Source of the DNA: Bidens hawaiensis
Lineage: Eukaryota; Streptophyta; Magnoliopsida; Asterales; Asteraceae
DNA length: 64,000 nt
Direction of reading: 5' to 3'
Assembly (NCBI GenBank): GCA_021521415.1
Contig: JAIQDT010002044.1
Location: forward strand, 186,001-250,000
The notes under the pieces were generated by a model. It saw only the letters and a list, made by a program, of their open reading frames with translations, ran no database searches and was not told where the DNA came from. Within the stretch, counting starts at the first letter, position 1; the number at the start of each line of letters is the position of its first letter. A program made the position numbers and the translations under genes. Shown piece by piece: positions 22,336 through 33,174 of this stretch.

Positions 22336-22630
22336 TATATGACTAAAACGCTTTATTTTTCCTAAGTATCATCACCTTCACCTCCTCCCAATTACAAACC
22401 TAATCCATAAACATCGATTGGAGCTCATTACTCTTCTTCATCACTTTGATTCTTGCTCCAAACTTCATCAACCATCCTGCGATCAAATCTAACGGGGGTT
22501 TTCAACATGATTAATTAGAACCCTAGAGATGTCAAAAAATGTTAGGGTTTGAGTTTTGTTGAGATCAGTTGGTTGACAGATTCGTTCTAGTTTATTGATT
22601 GGTCTGTAACTCGATGTTAAACAACAATTA
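22336..22630. other. Element leader region
   Basis: A pyrimidine-rich CTTCACCTCCTCC stretch resembling a 5' UTR. Its last 55 bases (GACAGATTCG to GTTAAACAACAATTA) recur with changes at 27302-27358, on the far side of the inserted material. Confidence 0.5.
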
Positions 22631-25215
22631 TGTAACATCCCAAATTTCAAGATTTTTATAAATATGGATTTTAAACCAAAGAGGGGTCAAAGAGGAAATA
22701 AAACAAAAGGGTGGGTGATGTATATTTTTGGATGTTCTGGATGTGTGTGTGGACAGAAGAAGAAAACAAGCAAGAAGAAGAGAACAAGCAAGAAAGAAGA
22801 ATAGATGATTTCACTTCTCAAATCGATTATCAAATCGAGCATTAGAAAATACATAATCATCGTCTAGTAGATTGATTATTGGGTAAGTGTTTCTAACCCT
22901 AAAGTTGGGGCTTTGTTATCTACACTTCATGCATGATGATCTAGTACGTGTTTTATGTGATTATTGATGAACTGATAGTGATAATATTGATTATGTGATC
23001 TATTACTAGTTATAATTGTTGTTTCTATCATAGTAGTGTCAAACTGTGTTCAAGAATATACCATATTTGATAAACACATTGATAAATTAGAGATCTTTTA
23101 TGGATGTGGTTATATGATTATAATCTGTACACATAAGTTGATTGTTGTAATGCATAAAACATAAGAGGTCATTGTTAAAATGTGTGAGCAAATAGGCATT
23201 TCAGATCGTGCGTAGAGATTTAAAATAATGATTTCAAATGAATGCAGACAAGGTGTTTGTGAAAATGTCTCAACCAACAAGGAATTAAAAGAATTGTTAA
23301 GATGTGAAATTCATATTACCGCTGTCAATAAATTTCGTATAAAATCATAGAAAAATCGGGTGAATGTGTAATATACATGCCTGAAAACCTCTTTTGATGT
23401 ACTAGGTTTCATCTTTGAACACGATAAGCTAATTCATAATTAAAACGGATCAAAACAGTAGATTAAAATGATGACAACATGCTGTTTGAAGTAAATTATG
23501 TTGTTGTCCTATTCTTTGAATAATCATATAAAATAGTATAAAAATCCGAGAAAGATGTATTTTATATTCTTGAAAATCTCCTTGAGTCTACTACGTTTTA
23601 TATGTGAATATGAAAAGCTGTTTCGGATGAAATATTGTTCAAAATAGTTAGTTTCTAGAGCAATACAACAGATTCAGCATACTGTTTTGACAGAAAATAG
23701 GTTGCTGACTTGTTTTGCTAAAAATCACATATAAACCGTAGCTCCGATAAAGGTGAACTTTATATGCTTGGAAACCTCTGTGAGTTTACTACATTTTACT
23801 TTTGAGCATATTAAGTTAGTTCTGACTTTTAACTGGTCAAAGTTGAGGTGAATAGGTGCTGCACAAAAGGTGCAGTACTGAAAATAGTTTTTTTCATAAT
23901 AATAAATGGTATGCGCACTTGTTTAGAAGAGATTATGACATAAATGCTTTAATGTAAATTAATGCCATAATGTATGAAGTTGCTAAGTAGAGCCTAGTCG
24001 TATATGTACTGAGTTAACCGTTAAAACGGGGGAAATGGATAAATGACTTGAAAATGTTTAACTGATAACTTGATGAACACATTGATGATTCTTGGCTTGT
24101 TAATTATTCGGTATGAATGAGAGTGGTATGAAAATATAAAGAATACTAATGCCGAGTGTCTACATTATGTATTCAAACTTGTTGAAAGTTGACTTTAACA
24201 AGCTAGGTATGTTGAAGCTTGGAAGCCAACGAGTCAAATGGACGAAGCGTAATCAAGCTCCTACGAACAAAGGTAAGTTTATCTTACATCTATTTTAAGA
24301 AGTTACAAGTCTTATTGGTATGTTTTGATTTATTATAAATATCAAAGGAATACGGGCTGCCTTGACCCATTAATTGAAAGTTGATTATTTTGACTATACT
24401 TAGTGCGTACTGGTTGTTTTAACTTGTTACAGTTTGAAGTTTACCCTACCAAATGTCTAAGTGGGAATTACTTGTGTCTAGAATATAAATAGTACTAGAA
24501 TTGTGTAGTAAGGTTTGATTTGGGTTTCGGACCAGCTTGTCGATTATAATAATAATGTAGTAACTAGATGAAGATTTGACTCATTGGTGAATATTAAATT
24601 AGTAGCATGATTTAATTAGAGAAATGATTCGTTAAGTTGTTTAGACGGGTTGTAAATAATATGTTGAAAAGTTGTAACCGTTTATAAAGTTTAATTTTAG
24701 TTGAGACGTGAAATAGCATTAAGATTAATTTAAATGAGTTGTAATTATGTTGATGGGTTCTAATCATGCTGATTAGAAACAGGTACGCGAAGCTTATGAT
24801 CAATCGGGCGAGTTAAGATACATAATAAATTGAATCTTTGGAGTTGCATAACGGTAGCCGGCATAGACTACGTTGGACCTGGTTTGGCTTAATATTTTGA
24901 CTAATGTTACTCCTGGTTTAATATCTTATTTATATATAATATTTAAATATTGGCAATAACTAATATTTGGTATTGGATTGCATTAGGTGAAGCCCACAAA
25001 CGGAAGCGAAAAGCCGAATATCAAGTGCTCGGATTTGGACACCAATACACATCAAAGTGCAAATTTCTAATATTGATAATGAATTATGAATAAGTTTTTA
25101 AATATGTACTATCTTTGATTAAAAGACAAGTTCCTACGGATATTATACGTGATGTTCGGATATTATACGTGATGTGTGGATACATGTTAAGACTTTTGGT
25201 ACTGTTGATATTACT
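22631..25215. mobile_element. Long Gypsy-type LTR, probable solo LTR
   Basis: Starts TGTAACATCCCAAATTTC, the usual opening of long Gypsy LTRs, and continues for about 2.5 kb with no coding capacity. At 23290-23880 there are three diverged tandem repeats of about 190 bp, each with a phrase of the form GAAAACCTC...CTAC/GTTT. No gag or pol is found beside it. The right end and the target duplication could not be fixed; 25215 is an estimate. Confidence 0.5.
23290..23880. repeat. Three diverged ~190-bp tandem repeats within the LTR
   Basis: Each unit contains an 'ATAAAA..GAAAAATC' run, then 'ATATGCTTGAAAACCTC' and then 'CTACGTTTTA..TTGA' variants (23320-23420, 23525-23610, 23730-23810). Confidence 0.6.
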
Positions 25216-25765
25216 TATTATCACCAACGATTTTTTTTAAATTGAGTGGTTCCGACCCTGACTCGTTCTGACCCTGACTCGTTCCGACCCATAACCCATT
25301 TCGACCCAACCCAACCCATTTTCCACCCCTTTGTTTAATGTATATTGACGGGTTAGGCGAGTTGTACCTTTTAATGCACAATTTAAAAAAAATATTAAAA
25401 AATAATAATAAAAAAATCATAAGTCAAATTATAAATAAAAAAAGGAAAAAGTAAAAAAACTAAACATTTCCTCCGTTGTCCTTGTTCAAAAAAAAATCGA
25501 CCCGAAACCCGTTTTGACCCATTCCGCCCTTGACCCATTTGACCCGGACCCGTTATGACCCGAACCTTATGACCCTGACCCATTCCGACCCGAACCATAA
25601 CAACCCCCTTTTTTAATTGACCCGTTTGGACCTGACCCGTTTCGACCCATAACCCGTTTCGACCCAACCCAACCCATTTGCCACCCCTATGTTTAATGTA
25701 GATTGACGGGTTATGCGAGTTGTACCTCTTAAGACACAATTTAAAATTATATGCATAATAGGCCA
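25216..25765. repeat. Two low-complexity GACCC patches
   Basis: Two related blocks (25240-25400 and 25490-25755) of GACCCGTT/GACCCAAC words, each ending with CCACCCCT.TGTTTAATGTA. Read inverted, AGGGGTGGCAAATGGG resembles the end of hAT-type MITEs. Glycine-rich frames on the minus strand are by-products of the repeat. Confidence 0.6.
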
Positions 25766-25769
25766 TTAG

Positions 25770-26756
25770 AGATTTCAAGGCCCAATATGATCTATTAGGA
25801 CATGTATGAGTTGTTTTTGTCTATTATGGTCTAATATCACTTCCTATAACACGATATAACCCTTAAATATCTAATGTTACATATCACATGCCATAACAGA
25901 CCACTAAGAGATTTCAAGCCCTAATATGACCCATTAGAGCGACTATGACATGAAAAAGGCTATAATGGGCCACTAACACCAACAAGGCCCAATAAGACCT
26001 ATGATGAAAGTATCACATGTTATCGGCCATTAACATCTAACTATGACTAATGACATTCCTATACAAACTTCTTAGAGCAACTATGATGTGATAAATGCTA
26101 TAATGGGCCACAAACACTAGTTAAGGTCCAATAAGGCCCATTGATGAAAGTAAGACATTTTGTTGGGCGTTAACCAAACTATGACTCACTAAACTCATAT
26201 TCAACCCTTTTAGAGCAACTATGATATGATAGATACTACAATGGGTCACTAACAACAATCATGGCCCAAGACCAATTAATGCAAAGTATGACGACCAACT
26301 ATGCCTATGGCTCACTACACTCACATACAACCCTCTTGTAGCAATGGGGACATGATAGATGCTATAATGGCCACTAGTACCATTCAAGGCCCATTGATGA
26401 ATGTATGACATGTTTTGGGCGTTAACATCTATGTACGACTAATGATAGTCCTATACAAACTTCTTAAAGAAACTATGACGTAACCAAGGGACACTAACAT
26501 CTAACTATGAGTCTATGACTAATGATAGCCAAATAAGGCCTATTGACGAAAGTATGGTGTGTTTCGGGCGTTAACACCTAACCATTACTAATGACACTCC
26601 TATACAACTCTTTTAGAGCAACTGTGACATGATGGATGCTATAATGAGACACTAACACCGATCAAGAACTAGTTTGACCCACTAATAAGCGTATGGTTTA
26701 TTATTGGGCGTTAACACTGATTACTACACTCTTATACAACTATTTTAGAGAAACTA
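25770..26756 (+). repeat. Minisatellite, ~135-bp unit, about 7 copies
   Basis: Repeated order of phrases: CTATGACATGATAGATGCTA, ATGGGCCACTAACACC, AAGGCCCA, ATGAAAGTATGACATGTT, GGGCGTTAACA, CTAATGACACTCCTA and TTAGAGCAA. The units have diverged by substitutions and small indels. The array sits just upstream of a TATA-like CTATAAATATC (26757) and a pyrimidine-rich leader, so it may be a promoter-proximal repeat of the element. Confidence 0.75.
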
Positions 26757-28060
26757 TAAATATCACTTATATTTAAAATATAAGTAGTCTTTATTTTAAT
26801 TAAAAATAAAAAATATTTAATTCTATTAATTTCCTATTAATTTTACTTCTCTCAAAATTTCAAATTAAATTCACCTCTCTTTTTTTTCAAAAAATTTTGA
26901 ATTACCCTCTCATTTTTAAATCTAATTTCAAATTAACCTACCTTTTTTTCTTTCTCTTCATTACTTCTTATTCTTCTTCTTCTTCTTCTTCATCTCTCTA
27001 CACCCACCATCTTTCATCTTTAATTCTCTAACTTACTCAATTTTTAACCAAATCCTTTGATTCCGGGCTCTAATCTTATTATTTTTGCGAGAGGAATTCA
27101 CGTATGGTGTCGGTTTCCATCGATTCTATCTCGATTTTTGCCAGATTCGTGTTGAGTGTGAAGAACCCTAAGAACCAAGTTTGAGGATTTTCAATTTTAA
27201 GTGTTATTTCTTGTAATTGAAGCTTAGTACATCTTTTTTCATCGCTAAAAATGTATGTATTTCACTTGTAATTGAAGCTTAGTACATCTTCTTTCATTGC
27301 TGACAGATTCGTTTTTGTTTATTTATTGGTATGTAACTTGATGTTAAACGATGATTATTTAACGTTTCTTGATTCTAGGATATAGTACTATGAGTCTAGT
27401 TTCCGAAAATGTAAAGTTTGTAATTTTTGGACGAGTTTTGAATAGTTTTTATAATTTTACAAAAACACTGGTCAAAGCTGATTTGGTGAGTTATATTCTG
27501 GTCTGTCTTTCCGACACCATAACTCCCTAATGACAAAACCAAACGGGTTGGTTCTAGTTCTGAAAATTAGTATTATGAGCTTTAAAGACAACCCAATTGG
27601 TCTTGCACAATTTAGATTAATGAGTTGATAGAACCATTAAACAAGTGTTTGTTGTGCAATCTTCTTAATTGTTGGTATATATCTTTAATGCTTGAATTAT
27701 TGTGAGTTTTGTATGCATGAGAAAAATATAATAAAAATTTTTTGGCAAAGCTAATTCAAATATTCTACTGTGGTAAATTTTATAGAATTTATACATCTTT
27801 TCATAGTGAATAAAATAATTTTGTACATGTTATAATCTGTCTCGTGAACTAAGTGATCATAAGTTAAGTTGTATGATGAATGTTTGGTTGATTTGCCATG
27901 ATACGATGTGTGAATACATGTTTGGACTTTTTAGTACAGTTGTCTAATGTGATTGTGCGTGAAGGTCGTTGTGCTATGCGTCGATTCAAGTTTTTATTTT
28001 TATATATTTTACCCTATATATGTATCATATATTTTTCTCTCTTTATAGGGTTGGAACACA
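26757..28060. other. CACTA leader and intron-like region
   Basis: The TATA-like CTATAAATA is followed by a TTCTTC-rich leader (26945-27000). A 33-bp phrase TTGTAATTGAAGCTTAGTAC is duplicated at 27212 and 27269. The rest is AT-rich and intron-like up to the acceptor at about 28048. Confidence 0.45.
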
Positions 28061-29092
28061 GAAAAATGGCTAAAGAAGTCCGCGAGCGGGAGAGACAACC
28101 GCACGAAAGAGGGTGATGATGGTTGTATATCTCAGCATACGGGCGGTTCAATAGGGTTTGATGAGCATCGTATCCGATTGGTAAGCTAGTTTTATTTGTA
28201 AATTAAATCTTTAAAAAAATAGGTCAAAAATTATAATTGTTTGTGCTTTAACGTTTATTACATTACTTCTTATTAGGAACAAGAACATGGTCGAAAAGTT
28301 AAGTGGATTGAAGTATTCTTAGATACCCACCTCAGCAAAGAAAGCAAGAAAAAGTATTGGGTGGGCGAGCTCAACATTAATAGCCTTGTTGGATTGGATT
28401 TTTGTACGGAAAAGTCAGAACACGCATTTGTAAGTTATCTTTATCATTTTTCGTTTTGTTATATAATTAGGTATAACATATCAACCAGGGGCGAGCAAAT
28501 GAAATAGACCGTTTCATATTTCATATACATGTGGTAACATAAAAATTGCTAACACTATAATTTAATATACATGTGGTATACTCATAAACGGGTTGGTTCG
28601 GTTTATAACTAAAAATTTAAATGAAAATTACAAACTGATTTTGTGGGTGTAATATATAAACGGGTTGGTTTGGGTTCAGGTCCATGAAACCAAACCGGAA
28701 CCAAACCGTTAGTAACGGTTTGGTTTGGTTCGGTTTAAAAGTTATACGGTTTGGTTTTGGTTTACATAAATTAAAAACCGTTACCAACGGTTTGGTTTAT
28801 AGTTTGACGAAAAACCGCGAAAACCGGGCCGTGAACACCCCTACTTGGCTTTGAGGTTTTGCCTTACATTAACCCTTTATTAGTTATGATGCTAATATTT
28901 TTAACAATTTTAGGTTCGAAAAGTTAGAGCCGAAATGGAAAAAGAACTAGAAAATGAAAGGGAGTCAAGAAACGAGTTGGAAGAACGAGCAACGAATGGA
29001 ACAAATGGAAAAAGCACGTAAGGAAAATGAAGAAAGGAGGCAAAAAAAATCTGATGAGCTTATAAGAAAGTTTGAGGTCGGTAGTAATTAGT
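28048..29092 (+). pseudogene. Transposase_24-like exons (Ptta/En/Spm type), decayed
   Basis: After an acceptor (CTCTTTATAG near 28048) an exon reads WLKKSASGRDNRTKEG and then HTGGSIGFDEHRIRL, ending at a GT near 28178. After the acceptor at about 28275, the next exon reads EQEHGRKVKWIEVFLDTH and KYWVGELNIN. This order (a W-KKSA...R-NR stretch, HTGG, then F-x-x-TH) fits the plant Ptta/En/Spm (PF03004) family. A third exon (28915-29090) is a charged coiled coil (VRKVRAEMEKELENERESRN), interrupted by a frame change. A hAT-like MITE lies in the second intron. Such proteins are accessory, DNA-binding-type proteins of CACTA elements; family call is from memory. Confidence 0.6.
28484..28845. mobile_element. 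hAT-like MITE inside the CACTA intron
   Basis: Left AGGGGCGAGCAAATG and right CGTGAACACCCCT form imperfect inverted ends. The inside is rich in AACCAAACCG / CGGTTTGGTT words. No clean 8-bp duplication was found. Confidence 0.5.
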
Positions 29093-29219
29093 AGTAGTTT
29101 CAAATATTTTGAATTTATAACTTATTAGTGAAGGTTTGGTAATGTAAACCTGTTTTAAATTTATGTTGTTGGGTTTGCTAAACTTATGAAAAAACATGTT
29201 TTGAATTTATGCTAATGTG

Positions 29220-30253
29220 TTTAGTTACATTTTAGCCACATTAACAATAACCTCCAGTGACTATATGATATGATTGGCCATACAATACATCACTATGTGT
29301 GACGAAAAGTTTGACATTAGCCACACTTTAAATTAGGAAAATCATTATGTGTGACAAACGGTAAGACAATAGCCACACCGCAAACTACAAAAGAGTGTTT
29401 GACTACCAAGTTCACATTTTTTGCCACATTGACAATAACCTCCGGTATCTATAAGATATGATTAGCCACATAGTACCTCACTATGTGTGACGAAAAGTTT
29501 GACAATAGCCACACTTTAAATTACGAATAGCATTTTGTGTGACAAACGGTAAGACAATGACCACACCACAAACTACAAAAGAGTTTTTGACTAGCAAGTT
29601 CACATTTTTAGCCACATTGACAATAACCTACAGTGTCTATATGATATGATTAGCCACACAGTACCTCACAATGTGTGACGAAAAGTTTGACAATAGCCAC
29701 ACTTTAAATTAAGAAAAACATTATATGTGACAAACGGTAAGACAATAGCCACACTATAATCTACAAAGGAGTGTTTGAGTGGCAAGTAAACATATTTAGC
29801 CACTTTTAATGTAATATCCAGTGTCTATATAATATAATTAGCCACATTATTATTAAATTTAAGTGGTCGTTGCTTTGCTATATCCACACGCTATAGGTCA
29901 CAATGCATGCTTAACACAACCCTATTGGCCACATTATTATAAAATTCATGTGGTTGAAACATTAATTCATGTGGCTCTCTATACGTGCAATGATCGCTCA
30001 TAGTAAATAGTCATGTGGCCATTTTCTACCCTTTAGTCACACTTATTGGAGAGGCTTCTTGATGGCCAGCAACTAATGCCTGCACCCTTTAGCCACACTT
30101 ATTACCACATAAGGCCACTAAAAACTGCGTGTGGCCATATCATACCCACGGTATCGCGACCTTTGGCCACATATGACCTGAACCAAATGTGTGTGGCTAA
30201 AGGCCTACGGCCACACTTTTTTCGTGTGGCTGAAGGTCAATATTCACGTAGTG
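29220..30253. repeat. Right subterminal repeats of inner CACTA
   Basis: Three and a half direct copies of a ~188-bp block (starting near 29236, 29421, 29611 and 29795) with GCCACATTGACAATAACCT, GTGTGACGAAAAGTTTGACA and GTGACAAACGGTAAGACAAT. The outermost 250 bases carry TGTGGCTAAAGG-type motifs. Nearly the same sequence, inverted, begins the element at 55073. Confidence 0.85.
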
Positions 30254-30404
30254 ACTATCAGGGACGACGAAAGGGTTATTATTGATGGGGTAATAGGGGC
30301 GACGAAAGGGTTATTAGTGACGGGGTAAAAGTATTAGGGACGGCATTTTAGGGTTTTAGGGACGACGGGTGTCGCCTCTAAAAACGCATTTTCTTGTAGT
30401 GTAA

Positions 30405-31799
30405 TTGTCTTGGTCGCATCATCATTCTTTTGCAAAACATCTAGAACTTCATTTGTTGTTAATTCTTTGAGATTTGATATGTTAAAAAATACATTCAAGA
30501 ACATGTAAATATTAAGAGTATAGAATTCGAACCAGATAATTATATGTTGGGTCAGATTATTATGTATTTGAACACTTAGCAAAATTCAGGAAGTGTTCTA
30601 ACCTTTGATTATTAGACACACTTTGATATTTGGATGAGATTTTTTCCCCGAATACCTGTACATGTACGTGTTTATTGGGTATGGATATGAGTATCCAAAT
30701 TTACTGATTATAGGTACGGGTATCTTCGGGTACACGTAGGGGTATTACGGATACTGGTACCCGTTTAGAAAATGCATGAGCTGTTATTAGGTTTCCAACA
30801 CTCATGATTTAACTTTCAAACGAGAGTTTTAAAACATAATTTATATTAGTTGAATAAGTTCATTCTCAATCTGTATGTGTAAATTTATATATTGTGTATT
30901 CGTATATTTTTATTTCATGTATGTGTAATTGTGTACATTGTAAGTAAAATGCATTAACTTTCTCTCTTGCTTTTCTGTTGAAATTGAGGAAGCAATAAAC
31001 AAAGAAAAGGAAAAGGGAAATGGAAAGATGACTAGCGAAGGTTAAGCGAACGTTGACTTTCTTTGTATAAGTTAATTTTGTTTTAAACATTTTAATAAAA
31101 TCTTTTGATACTTTGCATGTTTTGGTATAAATTACTTGATTTTGAATGAATCTTATTATATGGTTGATTTGTTTCATTTTTAGTTTTTGTATTATGTTTT
31201 GGTTTCGGTATTACGGTTTTGGTTGGGATATTATGTTTTTGGTATTTTAGATAATTGATTATTGGTACCGTATCGCTACCGATACATAGTTTAGTGGAGA
31301 TATTTAAAAAAACAAAGGGGTACCAAAGCGAGTACCGTACCCAAAGTATCTGTACACGTACCATATAATTCGGGTTCTTGTATGGGTACTAGGATTTACT
31401 GATTTCAGGTAATATACTTTTGGGTACCGGTATAGTTACGGTCCCGATCTTATCCCTACTTTGATAATGAATCAAAAAATATAATTATAGTAAGTGTATA
31501 AAAATAAGTAAACTAAAATAGGCAAGAGTTCATATGAGGTAAATAATGTAAATGATGTGTTTTAAATTACATGTATTTATTACTTAAGTTTTCCCTTGTT
31601 TTATGGATGATAATTAACAAATTCCTTATATTAGATGCTTATTTTATTATTTGTGAATTATTAATTTTGAATAGCGAAATTTTATAAAGCACTGACCAGT
31701 CAAAAGCTATATATGGGCAAGAAAAAAAACTACATGTAAAGCATCGGATTTTTCATCAACTCTATCAAAAAAACCTTACACATATTGTTTCTACTCGAG
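30405..31799. other. Region with GGTAC-rich repeats, no gene
   Basis: Two patches (30650-30770 and 31300-31460) of GGGTACGGGTATC / GTACCGTACCC words, the second ending GATCTTATCCCTAC, could be the two ends of a hAT-like non-autonomous element (about 30640-31462). The remaining sequence is AT-rich. Confidence 0.35.
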
Positions 31800-32590
31800 A
31801 ATCAACAGAAAGAAAAATATATAACATCATCAAACAACCACAAGTTATTTAATCGACTGTTCAAGAAGACCAAATCATTTTGAAGCTTCCAAATAGTCCA
31901 ACAAGTCACATATATAATCGAACCTGCAACTTCTTTCTTAGTCACACTTAACGAAGAGTTATCTACCCAACCCATTAAATCAAAAGAAAATCTTAAAATT
32001 GGCAAATTCACAACGAACCACCTTTCAACCAAAATCCAAATGTTCTTTACCACGTTACATTCCCCAAACACATGAAGGACATATTATGTTCCGTCATTAC
32101 ACAAGGGGCATAAAATAGATGGAACGTCAATACCTTTAGCCACTAAATTACACCGATCTGGGATATGATTACCCAAAACCCGCCACCCACAAATATTAAT
32201 CTTCCTAAGTAGACGAGAGAACCAAATAGTTTTTTCACGGACCGTTTGGGAGCGTGTGATTATCTATATGTTCTCGGACCCCCTTGACCACAAATTCATT
32301 CATCTCTTGCATCGTCCAAACCCATAGATCATTATCACTAGAGAGAGAGAGAGAGAACTAATTATATGTTACATATCTAAAAATTGTGCCATTTCAAAAC
32401 CCCCCACCAATATCTCTACACCAAGCTCACGAGTGTCATTCCGACCTTTGAACGACAAAGCAATCTTTCTCCAACACTAAAGCATATAATCTTGTAAACC
32501 TTTCTGCTAAACATATCGTATTACACCACGTATGATTCCAAAACATTGTCTTGATTCCCCTCCCAACGCGTCTTCGAATCACATGATATT
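31800..32590 (-). pseudogene. LINE 3' coding remnant (zf-RVT/RNase H-side region)
   Basis: The minus strand encodes FGECNVVKNIWILVERWF and later GSIIYVTCWTIWKLQNDLVF. This is the W...C..C..E..H-type zf-RVT tail and following segment common downstream of reverse transcriptase in plant LINEs. It is interrupted by stops and ends near 31800. It continues from the reverse-transcriptase part at 33175-33823, from which it is separated by a Cassandra element. Confidence 0.7.
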
Positions 32591-32846
32591 TTTGACATCC
32601 CACTTCGGTTGGGAAGGAGAACTAAACCTTCTTTATAAGGAGGTGGATACCTTCCCCATCATAACACGTTTTCGAGGCTTAATGGTAGTGGATGAGAGGA
32701 GAATTCCACAGTTAAGCATGCTCAGGTGGGAGAAGTATGAGGATGGGTGACCACCTGGGCAACCAAAAGCAAATCCGTGAGGCGATGGTGGTACGTTTCG
32801 GCCAAAGAGGACAATATTATGGTGCGATGGTAGCTGGGCTGTTACA
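32591..32846 (+). repeat. Cassandra LTR 1
   Basis: 256 bp, starting TTTGACATCC (TG changed to TT) and ending GGGCTGTTACA. It is highly similar to LTR 2, with scattered substitutions. Confidence 0.93.
32711..32763 (+). promoter_or_regulatory. 5S-like Pol III internal promoter in LTR 1
   Basis: AGTTAAGCATGCTC (box A-like), then AGGATGGGTGACC (box C-like) and CACCTGGG, in the order and spacing of the 3' half of plant 5S rRNA. GCGTGC has become GCATGC in box A. Confidence 0.85.
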
Positions 32847-32918
32847 AATGGTATAAGAGCCAGGGCTGGACCGGTGGTGCCAGGTCCCGCGAGGACTCTG
32901 GACCCTAAGGGGGTGGAT

Positions 32919-33174
32919 TGTGACATCCTATATCGGTTGGGAAGGAGAACTAAGTCTTCTTTATATGTAGGTGGATAGCTTCCCCATCATAACGCGTTTT
33001 GGGCGCTTAATGGTAGTGGATGAGAGAAGAATTTCACAGTTAAGCGTGCTCAGGTGGGAGAAGTATGAGGATGGGTGACCACCTGGGCAACCAAAAGAAA
33101 ATCCGTGAGGCGAGGGTGGTACGTCCAGGCCAAAGCGGACAATATTATGATGCGGTTGTAGCTGGGCTGTTACA
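32919..33174 (+). repeat. Cassandra LTR 2
   Basis: 256 bp, starting TGTGACATCC and ending GGGCTGTTACA. Confidence 0.93.
33039..33091 (+). promoter_or_regulatory. 5S-like Pol III internal promoter in LTR 2
   Basis: AGTTAAGCGTGCTC (box A intact), GGGAGAAGTATG and AGGATGGGTGACC (box C), matching the plant 5S rRNA internal control region. Confidence 0.87.

Larger units (their letters stand above)
21771..30253 (+). mobile_element. Inner CACTA, 8.48 kb, TSD ACT
   Basis: The left terminus is CACTACGTGAAAATCGAC and the right terminus is ATATTCACGTAGTG. ACT flanks both sides (21768-21770 and 30254-30256). Both ends closely match, in inverted orientation, those of the element at 55073-63561, so they form one family. 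The interior holds a long Gypsy-type LTR (about 22631-25215), low-complexity GACCC patches, a 135-bp minisatellite, and decayed Transposase_24-like exons on the + strand (28065-29090). No TNP2-type transposase is visible. Confidence 0.9.
21098..30401. mobile_element. Outer small CACTA (TSD TAA), split by a larger CACTA
   Basis: The left end AACTACAAGAATTTTG (first base changed from C) is at 21098 and the right end TTTTCTTGTAGTG is at 30401. Flanking triplets are TAA at 21095-21097 and 30402-30404. Own sequence is 21098-21770 plus 30257-30401, about 0.8 kb, with GCGACGACAC / GTCGCCGCTA subterminal repeats (21121-21215, 21740-21765, 30265-30385). The middle is the inserted CACTA at 21771-30253. 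A lysine/proline/histidine-rich frame (21285-21650) overlaps an opposite frame and is not convincing as a gene. Confidence 0.85.
32591..33174 (+). mobile_element. Complete Cassandra TRIM, TSD ATATT
   Basis: 584 bp: two 256-bp LTRs (32591-32846 and 32919-33174) around a 72-bp interior. The interior has a primer-binding site TGGTATAAGAGCCA (from 32849, tRNA-iMet type) and a polypurine tract AAGGGGGTGGAT (32907-32918). ATATT flanks both sides (32586-32590 and 33175-33179). Each LTR carries a 5S-rRNA-like sequence. This layout defines Cassandra, a non-coding LTR element that carries 5S promoter sequence. It is inserted in the LINE. Confidence 0.95.

Noticed and set aside
25395..25778. 127-residue glycine-rich minus-strand frame
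   Set aside because: Arises from repeated GACCCG/GACCCA words, not a protein.
32711..33091. True 5S rRNA genes
   Set aside because: Only the 3' half of 5S is present, with changes, and it lies inside LTRs flanked by PBS, PPT and target duplications, so it is Cassandra.
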